Shown here one piece after another: positions 35,682 through 47,187 of a stretch of DNA of 64,000 bases. Position 1 is the first letter of the stretch. Each line of letters starts with the position of its first letter. The translations under genes and the position numbers were made by a program. Origin of the DNA: Nautilus pompilius (taxonomy: Eukaryota > Mollusca > Cephalopoda > Nautilida > Nautilidae); assembly GCA_018389105.1 (NCBI GenBank), contig JACATO010001557.1, positions 248,001 through 312,000 of the forward strand, given 5' to 3'. The notes under the pieces were generated by a model. It was not told the origin of the DNA. It worked only from the letters and a program-made list of their open reading frames with translations, and ran no database searches.

Positions 35682-35737
35682 GAGCGCCGCGTAGTGATTG
35701 ATTAAGACCTTCTCTTCTGTATGTAAAACACGCTACC

Positions 35738-35738
<1 letters not shown>

Positions 35739-35810
<72 letters not shown>

Positions 35811-35811
35811 G
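35739..35811 (+). repeat. TTA microsatellite
   Basis: About 24 uninterrupted ATT/TTA units; gives a poly-Leu artefact frame. Confidence 0.97.
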
Positions 35812-36969
35812 AGCGCTCTGCCTAACTTGTCCGGGCACTTATCTGTCAAAAAAGCGGAAGTCACTCAGATATACCGCTGGTAAGCCTCTCTCAAGTTCCG
35901 CTACTACCATTCCAATCACAAAAGGCGAGCCCCTCTTTTTTTTTGCTTGTTCTGTTTTCGAGTTGTCAACGTACTCTTTAGTACGCTGTATAATAGCGGT
36001 TCCCATCACTGGACGACGGTTCCTGTCTATCGTGACTTGTCGTAAAAGGAAAGAAGGAAAAAAAACAAAACAAACCGTACGGCTTAAAATCTCGTTTCCA
36101 GTCAGTTGATTTAAAAAAAGAATATCGATGTAAGTTTTATTTGCAGCACCCGATCCAGACGTCGGTGCAGCTAAATCTGTAATTTTTTGGTGTTTTTTTT
36201 AGATATTTTATTACTTGTTGAATAACAGCAGCAGCTAAGTCATTAAGGTAACATTTCACCAAATGCTTTTCTGTGTTTCTACAGGCTCAGGTACTAGAGT
36301 TCCTGTAGACATACATTCTTCTATATGAAGTGATACCTTCGATTTATTGAACTTTTTCATTATCTATAATTAATAAAAGATCTACAGTACTTTGTTGTTT
36401 GTATTATTTTTGTTCTATGTGACAGTTTTTTAAATTAATACGTAAAATTCCCTTTTAAAAAATTTATTTAGTTTAGGCCAAGTCATTCCATTTATATTTA
36501 ATCTATGTTCAAATGGTTTACACCCAATATGGATATTCTTCACCATCTGCTGGGTCCAGATATGCTAGTATAGATAGACCACATAGAACGATTCCTGATT
36601 AGGCAGTGTGCCTCTTCTATCTATGCTTTGTATATTCAAAAGATCTCTTATTTTGAAAGGAGTCGGGTAGTTCTATTCGAAATGATGCATTAAATGAACC
36701 ATACCTCCAGCTTTTGACAGTAAGAAATAAAACTTTAAAAATTTACTCTTATGCCTTATATATATATATATAATATTTCTAAATCATCATCTACATCCTC
36801 TAAATTAGCTTTAAGACCAAATTCAGCAAGTTCAGCAATCAATTAATATACACTGTTTGTGGAGTAAGTATTTACTTCTCTCATATTACTCTCGATTTCT
36901 TTAAATCAAACATATAATATACAGTAAAATATTCAGTTGTATCGTCTGCTCTGTTTTTATATATATATA
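35812..36969. other. AT-rich single-copy DNA
   Basis: Increasingly AT-rich towards the Tc1 insertion; TA runs near 36,757-36,770 and 36,957-36,969. No gene seen. Confidence 0.4.
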
Positions 36970-37195
36970 CAGGTGCATCTCAAAAATTTAGAACATCTTG
37001 GAAGAGTTCATTTTTTCAGTAATTTAATTCAAACAGTGAAACTTTCATATATTCTAGATTCATTACACATAAAGTGAAATATTTCATATCTTTTTTTGTT
37101 TCAATTTTGATGATTACAGCTTACAGCTCATGAAAATCAAAAATACACTATCTCAAAATATTAGAATATTTCATAGGATTTATAATATAGAAATG
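36970..37195 (+). repeat. Left terminal inverted repeat of Tc1
   Basis: Outer motif at 36,970-36,997 and inner direct repeat near 37,148-37,172. It pairs with the right end with scattered mismatches, about 80% identity by eye over the first 130 bp. Confidence 0.8.
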
Positions 37196-37228
37196 TCGAA
37201 CTTCTGAAAAGTATGTTCATTTATGCAC

Positions 37229-38207
37229 TCAATACTTGGTCGTGGCTCCTTTTGCACGAATCACTGCATCAATGTGGCGTGGCATGGAGCCAATCAGCCT
37301 GTGGCACTGCTGAGGTGTTATGGAAGCCCAGGTTGCTTTGATAGCGGCCTTCAGCTCGTCTGTATTGTTGGGTCTGGTGTCTCTCATCTTCCTCTTGACA
37401 ATACCCCATAGATTCTCTATGAGGTTCAGGTCAGGCGAGTTGGCTGGCCAATCAAACACAGTAATACCATGGTCAGCAAACCAGTCACTAGTAGTTTTGG
37501 CACTGTGGGTAGGTGCCAAGTCCTGCTGGAAAAGGAAATCAGCATCTCCAGAAAGCTTGTCAGCAGACGGAAGCATGAAGTGCTCTAAAATCTCCTGGTA
37601 GACGGCTACATTGACATTGGACTTGATAAAACACAGTGGACCAACACCTGCAGATGACATGGCACCCCAAATCATCACTGACTGTGGAAACTTCACACTG
37701 GACTTCAAGCAACTTGCATTCTGTGCCTCTCCACTCTTCCTCCAGACTGTGGGACCTTAATTTCCAAATGAAATGCAAAATTTACTTTCATCTGTAAAGA
37801 GGACTTTGGACCAATGAGTAACTGTCCAGTTCTTTTTCTCCTTAGCCCAGGTAAGACACTTCTGACGTTGTCTCTGGTTCAGGAGTGGCTTGACACTAGG
37901 AATGCGACACTTGTAGCCCATTTCCTGGACACGTCTGTGCGTGGTGGCTCTTGATGCACTGACTCCAGCCTCAGTCCACTCCTTGTGTTCTTGAACTGGC
38001 TTAGCTTGACAATCCTCTCAAGGCTATGGTCATCTCTCTTGCTTGTGCACCTTTTCCTACCACACTTTTCCCTTCCAGTCAACTTTCCATAAATATGCTT
38101 TGATACAGCACTCTGCGAACAGCCAGCCCCTTCAGCAATGACCTTCTGTGGCTTAGGGTGTCATTGAGTGTCTTCTGGACAACTGTCAAGTCAGCAGTCT
38201 TCCCCAT
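37229..38207 (-). pseudogene. Tc1 transposase pseudogene
   Basis: Tc1 DDE transposase (normally about 340 residues) that binds the terminal repeats and inserts at TA. The start codon is at 38,205-38,207 (MGKTADL), as in fish Tc1 proteins; it ends in ATTKY and TGA at 37,229. The catalytic triad is still visible: D in FTDESKF (about 37,785), D in LFQQDLAPTH (about 37,525), and E in NLIENLWG, 34 residues between the last two (DD34E). Frame changes occur near 38,160, about 37,880 and about 37,710-37,740, with an in-frame stop after FGN. It cannot make a full protein. Damage is moderate, so it is much younger than the relic at 10.1 kb. Confidence 0.95.
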
Positions 38208-38269
38208 GATTGTGGTTGTGTTTACTGAACCAGACTCAGAGATTCACGGTATTTATACCGCATAAACAG

Positions 38270-38493
38270 TGATTTACTCAAACTCGAAATGGAATATTCT
38301 AATATTTTGAGATACGTTTTTTTCTATTATTTTAGCTGTAGGCTGCAATTATCAAAATTAAAATTAAAAAAGGCTTGAAACATTTTAGTTTACGTGTAAT
38401 GAGTACAGAATATATACAACTTTCACTTTCTGAAATAAATGACAAAAAATATTGAACTCTTCCACGATAACCTAATTTTTTGAGATGCACCTG
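38270..38493 (-). repeat. Right terminal inverted repeat of Tc1
   Basis: Complement of the left repeat; inner copy near 38,290-38,315, outer end at 38,467-38,493. Confidence 0.8.
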
Positions 38494-40409
38494 TATATGT
38501 ATATATATAAGATATTCTGGGATAATTTTGCTCTTATACGCCCTAACGCGACCCCAAAGTCTCTGGTCTTAGCTCTACATCAAATATGACTTCTTGGATC
38601 AATGGCATTGACAGCTACATCAGATATAATAGTCGATCGAGACCGCCTGGGGTGGGGCGGGCACGTAGCTCAAGGATATCAAGAAGCCCCGTCCCCCCAT
38701 TAATTATAGAGTAAAAGATCCAAATCGTCACGCCGGCTTTTATTCATTATTAAGGCTGTTTTCAAAAAAAAAAAAACCCCCTTCAGGTAAAATCACGCCG
38801 TTATACGAACGAGAAATCGTTTCCAACCTCATCGTCGTCCATTACCGGTCCCTGTCAAAAATCCGCGCCCAACCGGAGCCTGTCGCCCGCTCGGCCTAAC
38901 TACTTGATTTCGATAGCCGATCCTTCTGGTAATGTCAGCCGACGAATTTCCCTCAAATTTGGGAAAGAGAATCACTTAGTACATGTAAGTATTTATTTGC
39001 GTCCCTACAAAGTTTAGCAGTTGCATTACAGGCGCTTCCGGCCGGAGTAACAGAGTAAGCCGAGTTTCATTTGTACATCGCTGTTATAAGGGGGTCAAAC
39101 TGGCTGACTTTCGCCATTGAAGAAAGAAAGGAAAAGGGTGGGATTATGTTTAATGGTTGGTTAACTTAAATGTTTGTTTTGCTTGCCTTTGTTAATAGGA
39201 TGGGCGAATAACGAAGCATTAGAGGGATTCGATGCCACGGGCAGCCGCCATCCACGTCGGTGCATGAGGTATCCACTTTTCCCCCTGGTGGTCGGATTTC
39301 TAAACTAAGAAAAGGTTACCAAAAAAAAAAAAAAATCACAAAAAAACAAAATTTTATATTTATTCTTTCAACTACCTGCTTTTGTGATGTCCCGGAACAA
39401 TACAACAGGATTCCTAGTCCTCCTCCTCCGGAATAAAGACTTCACGTCAGGACTATTCGTTACAGGAGCAAGTTGATACCGAATTGAATCCAGGTGATCA
39501 TATTTACTCGTTTTTTTTTTCACCTGACCAGGTAACTTTTTCATCTAAAGACGCGGTTTCTATGTCTCTCGTTAAAAGACAGCCGGGGGGAGGGGAGGCA
39601 GCCACGACCTCTACTAAAAGGTTTTAATATAGATCTGACAGAACCGGGAAAACCTGAGTTGATATCTCGCGAAGACGGTCATTCGGCTCTTCGTGCTGGC
39701 CATTAGAACGACGACTTTCTTATCCGCCGAGAGAAGAAGAAGAAGAAGAAAATCCAGCAGTCTCCTCGTTTGTCGTTTTATCGATAATTACCTCTCAACC
39801 TTCTTTAGAATGATAAATCTCCGACAGGTTTTTTCTATCCCTTCTCACACGCCATCATAATCACGGTATTTCCCCCTCCCCTCAAGCTCTTGTTGATTGA
39901 CTCCGCGTTTTCCCTTTCCACTACCGAACTTCATCTGGCTGCGCCATCAACTCGTCGACAGCGGACGAAAGTCGTACTTTTTTTCCTTTAAAAAAGAAAA
40001 GAAAACTTATTAATCTTAGCGCAAATTGGGATGATGGTTGCAGATTGCAGGGTCCTTAACGGGCGTTAGTCGGTTAGCCTTTTCAATCCCCTTATTTGTA
40101 GCAACACAGCTAAATAATGAACCAGCAGTCGGTCGGTAGGGTCCCCAGAAGCCGGTAGATCATAAATACAATTTACGTAAATCAAGAACAAAGTAGCACA
40201 TCAAATAGACCCCTGTTGGGTCCCCTCACCGTAAGCGATTTCCAAATGAAATAATACCAAAGAATCTTTTTCTCTCTCATTTTCAGCTTTAAAAAAAAAG
40301 GGGGGGAGAAGAAAAAGTAATAGGTATTTCAGCTTTTACTTTATGGCGATTGTTTAAATCTAAATTAACGTCCGGATCAACCAACCTTCTTAGGTACACC
40401 ATCAGTCCA
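38494..40409. other. Single-copy DNA, no gene seen
   Basis: No recognised protein. A CTCF-like motif on the minus strand at 39,277-39,294, a GAA run at 39,733-39,750 and several homopolymer runs. Confidence 0.4.
39277..39294 (-). promoter_or_regulatory. CTCF-like motif
   Basis: Minus strand GACCACCAGGGGGAAAAG: the CCACCAGGGGG half of the CTCF core is perfect, the trailing CGC absent. Confidence 0.25.
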
Positions 40410-40411
40410 AC

Positions 40412-40444
<33 letters not shown>

Positions 40445-40533
40445 GTGAGAGAGGAGAGCGAAGAGAGAGATGAGAGAGAAAGAGAGAGAGAGAGAAGAGA
40501 GAGAGCGAGAAGAGAGAGAGAGAGAGAGAGAGA
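40410..40533 (+). repeat. GA polypurine array
   Basis: GA with GTGAGAGAGGAGAGCGAAGA interruptions; makes a false Ser/Leu-rich minus frame. Confidence 0.95.
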
Positions 40534-40934
40534 TGCGTCCAAGTTTTCCTAGTAAAGCCGTAGGTGTTCTCAGTTAGTCCGCTGTAACGAGAATTTCTCT
40601 CCCAGTGCCAATTTCCGATTGGTTGATTAACAGTTCTTTGAAATTTCATTGTTGATTTTAGCAAGGTGGAGTCACGTGCAAAGCAAATAATCGACCCTGA
40701 TGTCAGTTTTCTAAGGGGGAACAAAAAAAACACGGGTTTCCCTTTAAACGGTCACCTACCAGGAAACCGACAACACGCCATCGCTGAAGGGCGACCACAG
40801 ACAAATAGGGAAGCAGGTTAATGTTTCAGGTTATATCTTGTCTTGGACTTGTCGTGTAGCGATCCGCACGGTCCGGAGCGCGCCGCCATCCGTCACTGTC
40901 AGCCCCGGCCGGTCGTGTGTTTACGGGCTGCTTC
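40534..40934. other. Single-copy DNA, no gene seen
   Basis: Short spacer between two GA arrays. Nothing recognised. Confidence 0.4.
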
Positions 40935-40983
40935 GAGAGAGAGAGAGAGAGAGAGAGGGAGAGATGGAGAGAGAGGAGAGATA
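40935..40983 (+). repeat. GA run leading into TGACGTCA array 2
   Basis: GA dinucleotides with GGGAGAGATGGAGA, followed at once by the first ATATGACG unit. Confidence 0.95.
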
Positions 40984-41215
40984 TGACGCCATTACAGAGC
41001 AAGAAAAGGAATGGTGACGTCATTACACAGAAAGAGATGATGTCATTACAGAGCAGAGGGAGGGAGAGGTGACGTCATTACACAGAGAGAGATGACGTCA
41101 TTACAGAATAGAGAGAGAGATGATGTCATTACAGAGCAAAGGTAGGGAAAGGTGACGTCATTACAAAGCAGGGAGAGGGAGAGGTTATGTCATCGCACAG
41201 AGAGATGACGTCATC
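40984..41215 (+). repeat. TGACGTCA minisatellite array 2
   Basis: Nine units with the flank TTACA rather than GTACA. Exact octamers lie at 41,015, 41,070, 41,093, 41,153 and 41,206; variants are TGACGCCA (40,984), TGATGTCA (41,038, 41,121) and TTATGTCA (41,185). Spacers are GA-rich; spacing is 21-32 bp. Three of the four variants show C-to-T at the central CpG, as expected from methylation decay. Confidence 0.95.
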
Positions 41216-42642
41216 ACAGAGAGTGAGAACGCATGCGCGAAGGTGAGGGGCGTCTGGATTTGGAAAAATGGGCGTGGGGCCGTGGAGTTCATTCACCGGC
41301 GAGATCGACTTCTGTTATCGCTGGTTCATCAAAGACTCGCGCTGTCTCCAGCGGACTCGTGTGAAAACAACGGGACTGGCGATCCGACTTTGATATAAGC
41401 GCATTTAAGTAGATCGAGTTTGGCGATCGTTAGTCCATCAGACACAGCGGTAAGAGATGCTGCTCCCGCAGACCTTCCGTCGACGGCATCCTCGTGACGT
41501 CACAACCAGAAGTTTGGCTAAGCATTCGTAAGATGCATTCTATACTAAATGTCCATTGCATTAAACCATTCCTAAACAAGATCCAGCCTAAATGTTCTCC
41601 CGGACTTACTGCCGTATAATTATAGTGAGAGGACTTGGGACTGTGGCGACACCTTACATACAAGTGTCCTTACTCCAGATGCCTGTGGTCATTTCAGTAA
41701 GAAGGCACCAGGTTAATAATCAATGGCTTTCTTGGGAAACTGGTTCTTTTAGTGTGGGTGGTAAGGTTTTCGGTCTTTTTTGGGTATTCCTCGGTACCAG
41801 GGTGCACTGCTCGCTACCTGAGGCTGTGATATGGCCTGAAAATATTGACTCCTCATCGTTTATCTTCTTCTCCCCCCAAAAGTACCCATACGCCTTGCAA
41901 TAACCTTATCATCAGTAATTAATTATCTGTGTCAGTTCTCATTCTTTATTTAAAAGAAAAGATTCTTTTGTGTTTCTATCCACGTGTTTGTTCCCGCCGT
42001 CTATTTTTACTGCACGTTGACGCAAGCGGCCCTCTTTGATATATTAGACGGATCACAATCGTGAACTAAGAAACCAATTCGCAATAAAAATCTATAAGTT
42101 TTTCTCTTTTTTTTGGCTTGTTGGATTTTCAAAGCAAGAGAAATAAAGAGGCAGAGACTAAGCGAAAAGCTTATTAGGCTGAAGAACGGCTTTATCTCAT
42201 CGCCGAACGGCACTGCGATATTTATTATAGAAAGGAGCGGGCAGATGACTACAGCAGCAGGGCTGAGTTTACGGCTGTCATTGCCATCAATGAATCAAAC
42301 GCTCGATGCCTTTTTCTCTCCCTGTCGGCAAATGAAAAACGTGATCTTCGTTTTTCGCTGGGTCCATCTATCAAGCGTACAAACAGGAGTTGTCGAGTTC
42401 TCTCTCTCTCCATCTCCCTCCATCTCTCGACTCTCGAGATGTTGCTCCATCAGTATGTCAGTAACGTTTTGTCAGAGTTCACTTTGCCATCTGTCATAAC
42501 CAATTCTGCACGGTACACAAAAGACTTAATTTTCGCCTTTCCATTACCAGAATCTACAGGGGAGACTATCCTCGCGAGTGAGCGTAGTTCCGCTGTCATC
42601 CGCTAGAGATCGTTACCCCTGCGCTACGTGTCCTCAGCACTG
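41216..42642. other. Single-copy DNA, no gene recognised
   Basis: A solitary TGACGTCA occurs near 41,496. Frames at 41,592-41,903 and 42,113-42,499 are unrecognised. Confidence 0.35.
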
Positions 42643-42945
42643 ATGACTTCGGCAAGGAAATCACAGCCGAAACTCTTCATTTTAGATGTGGTGGGGAAGA
42701 AGCGCAGACGGAAAGAAATCATCTCCAGGGAAGTATGCCACCCCCTACCGGGGATCGCCGCCCAATATAACAGTTCCGAAAACGTCAGCCGCCAGCTGCC
42801 AGCTTTCTTTGAAGTTAGTCGGGCGGGTACTATGACGTCCCTAACGTCCGACATAAAATTTAAAGAAATTCAATCGATCAACACTGTCGCTGCCAGCTTC
42901 ACTTTGCCAAGTAATTTATTGCAACTCCGTAACAGTTTTTATTAA
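42643..42945 (+). CDS. 101-codon open frame, unrecognised, doubtful
   Basis: From ATG at 42,643 to TAA at 42,943-42,945. The product has a KKRRRKE basic cluster near residue 20 and is otherwise mixed. No signal peptide, membrane span or known domain, and no splice or promoter evidence. The length is within what chance gives in 64 kb. Confidence 0.1.
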   Translation: MTSARKSQPKLFILDVVGKKRRRKEIISREVCHPLPGIAAQYNSSENVSRQLPAFFEVSRAGTMTSLTSDIKFKEIQSINTVAASFTLPSNLLQLRNSFY

Positions 42946-43224
42946 GGAGAAAATATAAGTAAATGTATTTTGTATTTCATTTATTTCGCCAGTCTGCTGA
43001 CGCCTTTCCTTCCCCTTACTGAGAAAAGTAGCGGACTGGGCGGCAGTTTGGGGAACTTGGGGAATAGCAGATAGCTGCCGACGATTTTCAGCGTTACGTT
43101 TAGGTATTAGCCAAACGATCCTTGGTAGCTCAAAATACCGTTTTTGACTACAGGAAATTTACGTGTCTAGACAAACTTTGATTCACACTTACGACTGATC
43201 TTAAAATTAATTACGAAACGAAAT
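42946..43224. other. Single-copy DNA, no gene seen
   Basis: Nothing recognised. Confidence 0.4.
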
Positions 43225-43253
43225 ATGCGTTTTGTGTGTGTGTGTGTGTGTGT

Positions 43254-43297
<44 letters not shown>
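43225..43297 (+). repeat. GT microsatellite
   Basis: About 70 bp of GT with one GGTG slip; potential Z-DNA. Confidence 0.97.
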
Positions 43298-43299
<2 letters not shown>

Positions 43300-43629
43300 T
43301 CTCGCATTCGTTTCGTTTTGCAAAGGAATCCGGATATCACGGTTAACAAAGGACACACGTATCAGAAAACACCTTAATTCACGGCGTCTACTGCAGACTG
43401 TTAACAAATTAAGCTTCAGATATGCCCTTTTTTCACGAAGATAACCGTTATATACAGTCACTTTAATTTTATTTTACCCTGTATAAATAAAATCTATAAA
43501 CAAATATACCAGAAAAAAAAAACATGTCAAGACACTAAATAATAGTAGTAGCCGACATTAGACTCAGAGTTAAACTGTAACAAATACACTTTTTTCTTTC
43601 GCATTATCAAGTCTTCATAAAACCTATCA

Positions 43630-44096
43630 GATTTATAACATATATCAAGTCTCGTTTACAATTAATTATACGAGAAATCAACTCACTTTTCCAGTTTATT
43701 ATAACATATATCAAGCCTCGTTTACAATTAATAATACGAGAAACCAAACCTCGTTTTCAGTTTACTATAACATATATCAAGTCTCGTTCACAATTAATTA
43801 TACGAGAAACCAAACCTCGTTTTCAGTTTACTATAACATATATCAAGTCTCGTTCACAATTAATTATACGAGAAACCAAACCTCGTTTTCAGTTTACTAT
43901 AACATATATCAAGTCTCGTTCACAATTAATTATACGAGAAACCAAACCTCGTTTTCAGTTTACTATAACATATATCAAGTCTCGTTCACAATTAATTATA
44001 CGAGAAACCAAACCTCGTTTTCAGTTTACTATAACATATATCAAGCCTCGTTTACAATTAATAATACGAGAAACCAAACCTCGTTTTCAGTTTATT
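43630..44096 (+). repeat. 66-bp satellite, seven copies
   Basis: The motif ATAACATATATCAAG starts at 43,635, 43,701, 43,767, 43,833, 43,899, 43,965 and 44,031, exactly 66 bp apart. The four units at 43,767-44,030 are nearly identical, while the outer ones share variants (AAGCCTCGTTTAC at both 43,701 and 44,031). Each unit contains TCTCGT-N14-ACGAGA, a 6-bp dyad around an AATTAATT core. The array is young, homogenised in the middle and decaying at the edges. It is AT-rich with no coding frame. Confidence 0.97.
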
Positions 44097-44499
44097 ACAC
44101 GCCACGACTTTTGTTACTCAGCCGGTATTTAACATAAGGTTTTTTTTCTGGTTTGGCACTATTTTGAAACCTACTATTAGAAAATTGCTCAAGGTCAATT
44201 CTCATTTCTTCTTTAAGAAACTTTAGTTGTTGTTTTTTTTTTAATGAAAAAGAAAGAGAAAACTGTTTTTCCCGTCTGGAATTTTGTCGTCTTCTTCATC
44301 AGCTGTCTACACGGTTATTATCAGCGGATTCCTTAGAATGATTCGGTGTTTTCTAATTACTCGTCATACAAGCAGCGAATTAATTAAGTACCTCTCGACT
44401 CCGACTCCGAAGCTCGTTCCAGCTACGATGACGCGGACGTTGGCGCTTGGAAAGTGAGACGGCTAGGTTTCGTTTCTGCATCTGTGAGGTACTCGGGTA
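44097..44499. other. Single-copy DNA, no gene seen
   Basis: Short stretch between the 66-bp satellite and the hAT insertion. Confidence 0.4.
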
Positions 44500-44623
44500 G
44501 CTTAGGCCATTGCTTCTTGAACTATTTCAGTGTCGTTCGCCCTCGGGTCTTTACCACAAAACTCCATTCACCCGCAACTAAATTTCCTGGTGTTTTTGGT
44601 AATATATGTTTTTTTTTTTATCA

Positions 44624-46729
44624 TCAGTGACCAGGATGTTCCTGTAATCCTGTGACAGGCTTCTCGAACTGAAGTTCGATTTCCTTCTCCAAAGCAACCC
44701 GCGTTACCGAATCAGCGTATTGAAGCGAATTTAGTTTTGTTGGTTATCGATTCAACCAAGGTCGAAAATCCTTGTTCAGACAGGAAAGCTGTCGTCATCA
44801 TTACTAGTGTTTGAAGGGCCTTCAAGGCAATTGATTTGTATTCAAGGAAAGCGAGTAATCCAACCCAATAGCCTCCATAGTAGGAGTACATCTCAAAAGA
44901 TGATTTTTGAGTGAAGTCATGATGAAGCTCCGTCAACAGTTCCGACATTTCCCCAACATCTGCTCGCTTGATGTGGCTGGTGATCAAAGGATTAACTATC
45001 CACATCTGATTTTCCAAGTCCTACTGATGCTTCTGAGGAAAATATGTTTCAAAATTTCTAGACAGCAACTGCAGATGGTTAGAAATGATGTCCTTCAGCG
45101 TTTTCTCCAGATCAGGTTGTTTTTATTCCCACTCAGACTTTTGAGGAAGCTTTCCAAATGTGGGATATTGGAGAAATTGCCTTTAGAACGTTACTATGCC
45201 ACATGGTGATCTTCATTTTCATGGCTTCTATTTTCCCAAGGACATCGAAGATTTCACCTCCTTTATCTTGAAGTGACAAGTTGAACCGATTCAAATGTTC
45301 AAAAATGGAAGTCATGTAGCACAATTTGGCCAGCCAAAAGCCATCGTTGAAATGCATTGCTTTCACGTCACCTAGCTCAGTAAAAAATACAGACAGTTCA
45401 TTCTTCAGGGAGAGTACTCTTTCAAGGACTCTTCCACGTGACAACCATCAAACCTCAGAATGCAGGAAGAGAATCATGTGATCTGCAGACGTGTCCTTGC
45501 ATAGCCCTGGAAACAGCCGACATTTTTGTGCTTGTGGGCGAATAGCGTTGACAATATTCACCATATCTTGCAACAATTCTTCCAATTCATTTTTCTGGTC
45601 CTTGCAACAAGTGTTCAGTTTCTTGGCAGCCAGCGCTTCCCGATGTAAACAACAGTGTAAGAAGGTGCAATTCTGGGATTTTTCTTTGATGCGAGCGGTG
45701 GCTTCTTTATGCTTCCCCACCATGGCTGCAGCACCGTCTGTAGTCACAGCAACACATTTGCTCCAAGGTAAATTTTCGTTTTCCATGAATTCGTCAAGCT
45801 TTGGAGAAAATAAATTCATCTGTAGTTTGCTCCCCGATTGGCAAACAAAAGGGATAATGCTCGACAATTTTTCCCGAGCTTTGATCCGGGAAACGACAAT
45901 ACACAATGAGTTGTGCATCGTTATTAATGTCCGTGGGTTCATCAAACTGCAGAACGAAAAATGGTGCTTCCAACAGTTTTGCCATCAGCTAATGCTTCAA
46001 ATCTACAGCAGTCGTAGTAGATCGAAGTCTCATTGTGTCATTGGACAAAGGAATCTGCACTGCTTGCTTTCCACCATGTAGTAGATTGGCAACGATTTTC
46101 AAACATGGTTTGACAACTTTCTCAGCCTCTGTGTATGGCTTTTTTTCTTTCATGAGCACATGTGCTATTTGTAGAGAGACAAGAAGAGATTTTTTAGTCA
46201 CAGAGTCTTTCTTTACCATCGACTGGAAGAAATTTTGCTGCTTCCACAAATACTCGCAAGTGCTTTTGAAGAACTGTATGGACTTGTTTTGATGATTGCT
46301 ATGCCTTGTTCTTAAATGAGTCTGCAATTTCGAAGGAGCCTGGCACTGATTGCTATATTTTACACTGCAAAACATGCACTGAGCTCTGGGAGTAGGGCTT
46401 GTTAGTTCATCTTGGGGAAGGAAAAAGCCATACTTGATATATTCTTCATTCCAATTTCTTTTCTTGAGTTTTGAAGAGAGGGTACTTTGGTCCTTGTATT
46501 TCATCTTGAGATTAAGTTTTTCCTTGCCCGTATCATTAACAGAGTCATCATCTGTAACATGCAGTAGTTGCATTTTAAAGCTCGTTATCCTCAGTTTCCT
46601 TGTGACTTGTCTCCTGAACATACCTCTTCTTGAGTCCTGTTCGTTTCACTTTCTTTCAGAATCGAACTACTTCCTTCTGCAAACCCTTCCTCTAGAGCTG
46701 GCTTCTTTAGGTACTTCAACAAAGACATG
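44624..46729 (-). pseudogene. hAT transposase pseudogene, GTF2IRD2/ZBED5-like
   Basis: Reads from ATG at 46,729 (MSLLKYLKKP) to a stop at about 44,624, roughly 680 codons. In order: the WNEEYIKYGF block; a BED-type zinc finger C-x2-C-x16-H-x4-H (about 46,310-46,385); LQFDEPTD and VAVTTDGAAAMVG with the first two RNase H-like aspartates; the HREALAAKKL block; WLSRGRVLERV; and the C-terminal hATC dimerisation region ending LSEQGFSTL. These are the hallmarks of the hAT group from which the vertebrate GTF2IRD2 and ZBED5/SCAND3 proteins derive. At least six lesions: frameshifts near 46,620, 45,815, 45,020-45,130 and 44,725, and in-frame stops at 45,989 and 45,448. Inactive. Confidence 0.93.
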
Positions 46730-47179
46730 GTAACTTTTAAAGCGATTGATAATTCGGATTAGCTTCTTCCAAACAAATACACTTAGCAAATAATCATTTT
46801 TCAAAATTATTTTGTACATAAATAATTGAATCCACTATCACACGAGCTGTGATACCTTTTAAAGCAATCAAACCAGACATTCACCCTTTGTTGTAACAGG
46901 TTCCCTCTGTCCTGGTCCATCAGTATGAACAGGTGCTGGTGGGGACAGCCTCCAGGCAGATGAAATAGGGTCCAAACTGCTGGGCATTTATAGCCTTATG
47001 GTCCAGACGAGATAAGATCGCTGGTGTCAGTAGTCTGTCCAGACTGGTGACTCACATGTGGTTTGGTGGTCAGCCGGGCCCAGACCCTGTCTGGTCTGAG
47101 CTGTGGATTGTGTATGTAACATCCTTCATGTTTCAGTCATCCTTCCTTCATTCACCCTTGACCAGTTTAAGAAACACTG
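46730..47179. other. 5' flank of the hAT transposase inside the element
   Basis: Non-coding part of the hAT element between the transposase start and its right end; it would contain the promoter. No open frame. Confidence 0.6.
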
Positions 47180-47187
47180 GCTTAGGG

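Larger units (their letters stand above)
36970..38493 (-). mobile_element. Full-length Tc1/mariner transposon, IR/DR type
   Basis: 1,524 bp bounded by CAGGTGCATCTCAAAAA at the left and its complement at the right, inside TA dinucleotides (36,968-36,969 and 38,494-38,495), the Tc1 target duplication. The terminal inverted repeats are long, about 220 bp. Each contains a second internal copy of the end motif (ATCTCAAAATATTAGAATAT near 37,150, complement near 38,290), the inverted-repeat/direct-repeat layout of Sleeping Beauty-like Tc1s. It carries one transposase pseudogene on the minus strand. This end sequence is of the type I know from teleosts and lampreys, where horizontal transfer of Tc1 has been proposed. 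Confidence 0.95.
44500..47187 (-). mobile_element. Full-length hAT transposon with target duplications
   Basis: The element runs 44,508-47,179 (2,672 bp). The right end is the complement of CAGTGTTTCTTAAACTGGTC; the left end reads CATTGCTTCTTGAACTATTT, an imperfect match. Immediately outside are GCTTAGGC (44,500-44,507) and GCTTAGGG (47,180-47,187), an 8-bp target duplication differing at one base, as expected for hAT. It contains one transposase pseudogene on the minus strand with short flanks (about 120 bp left, 450 bp right). Confidence 0.85.

Noticed and set aside
41439..41500. tRNA-like CAGCGGTAAGAGATGCTGCTCCCGC stretch
   Set aside because: A-box resemblance only; no B box or cloverleaf could be drawn.
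42597..42645. tRNA-like A-box on the minus strand (GTAGCGCAGGGGTAACG)
   Set aside because: No B box downstream and no similarity to the SINE pair.
45491..46081. 196-codon plus-strand frame
   Set aside because: Antisense shadow of the hAT transposase, whose minus-strand reading carries the conserved motifs.
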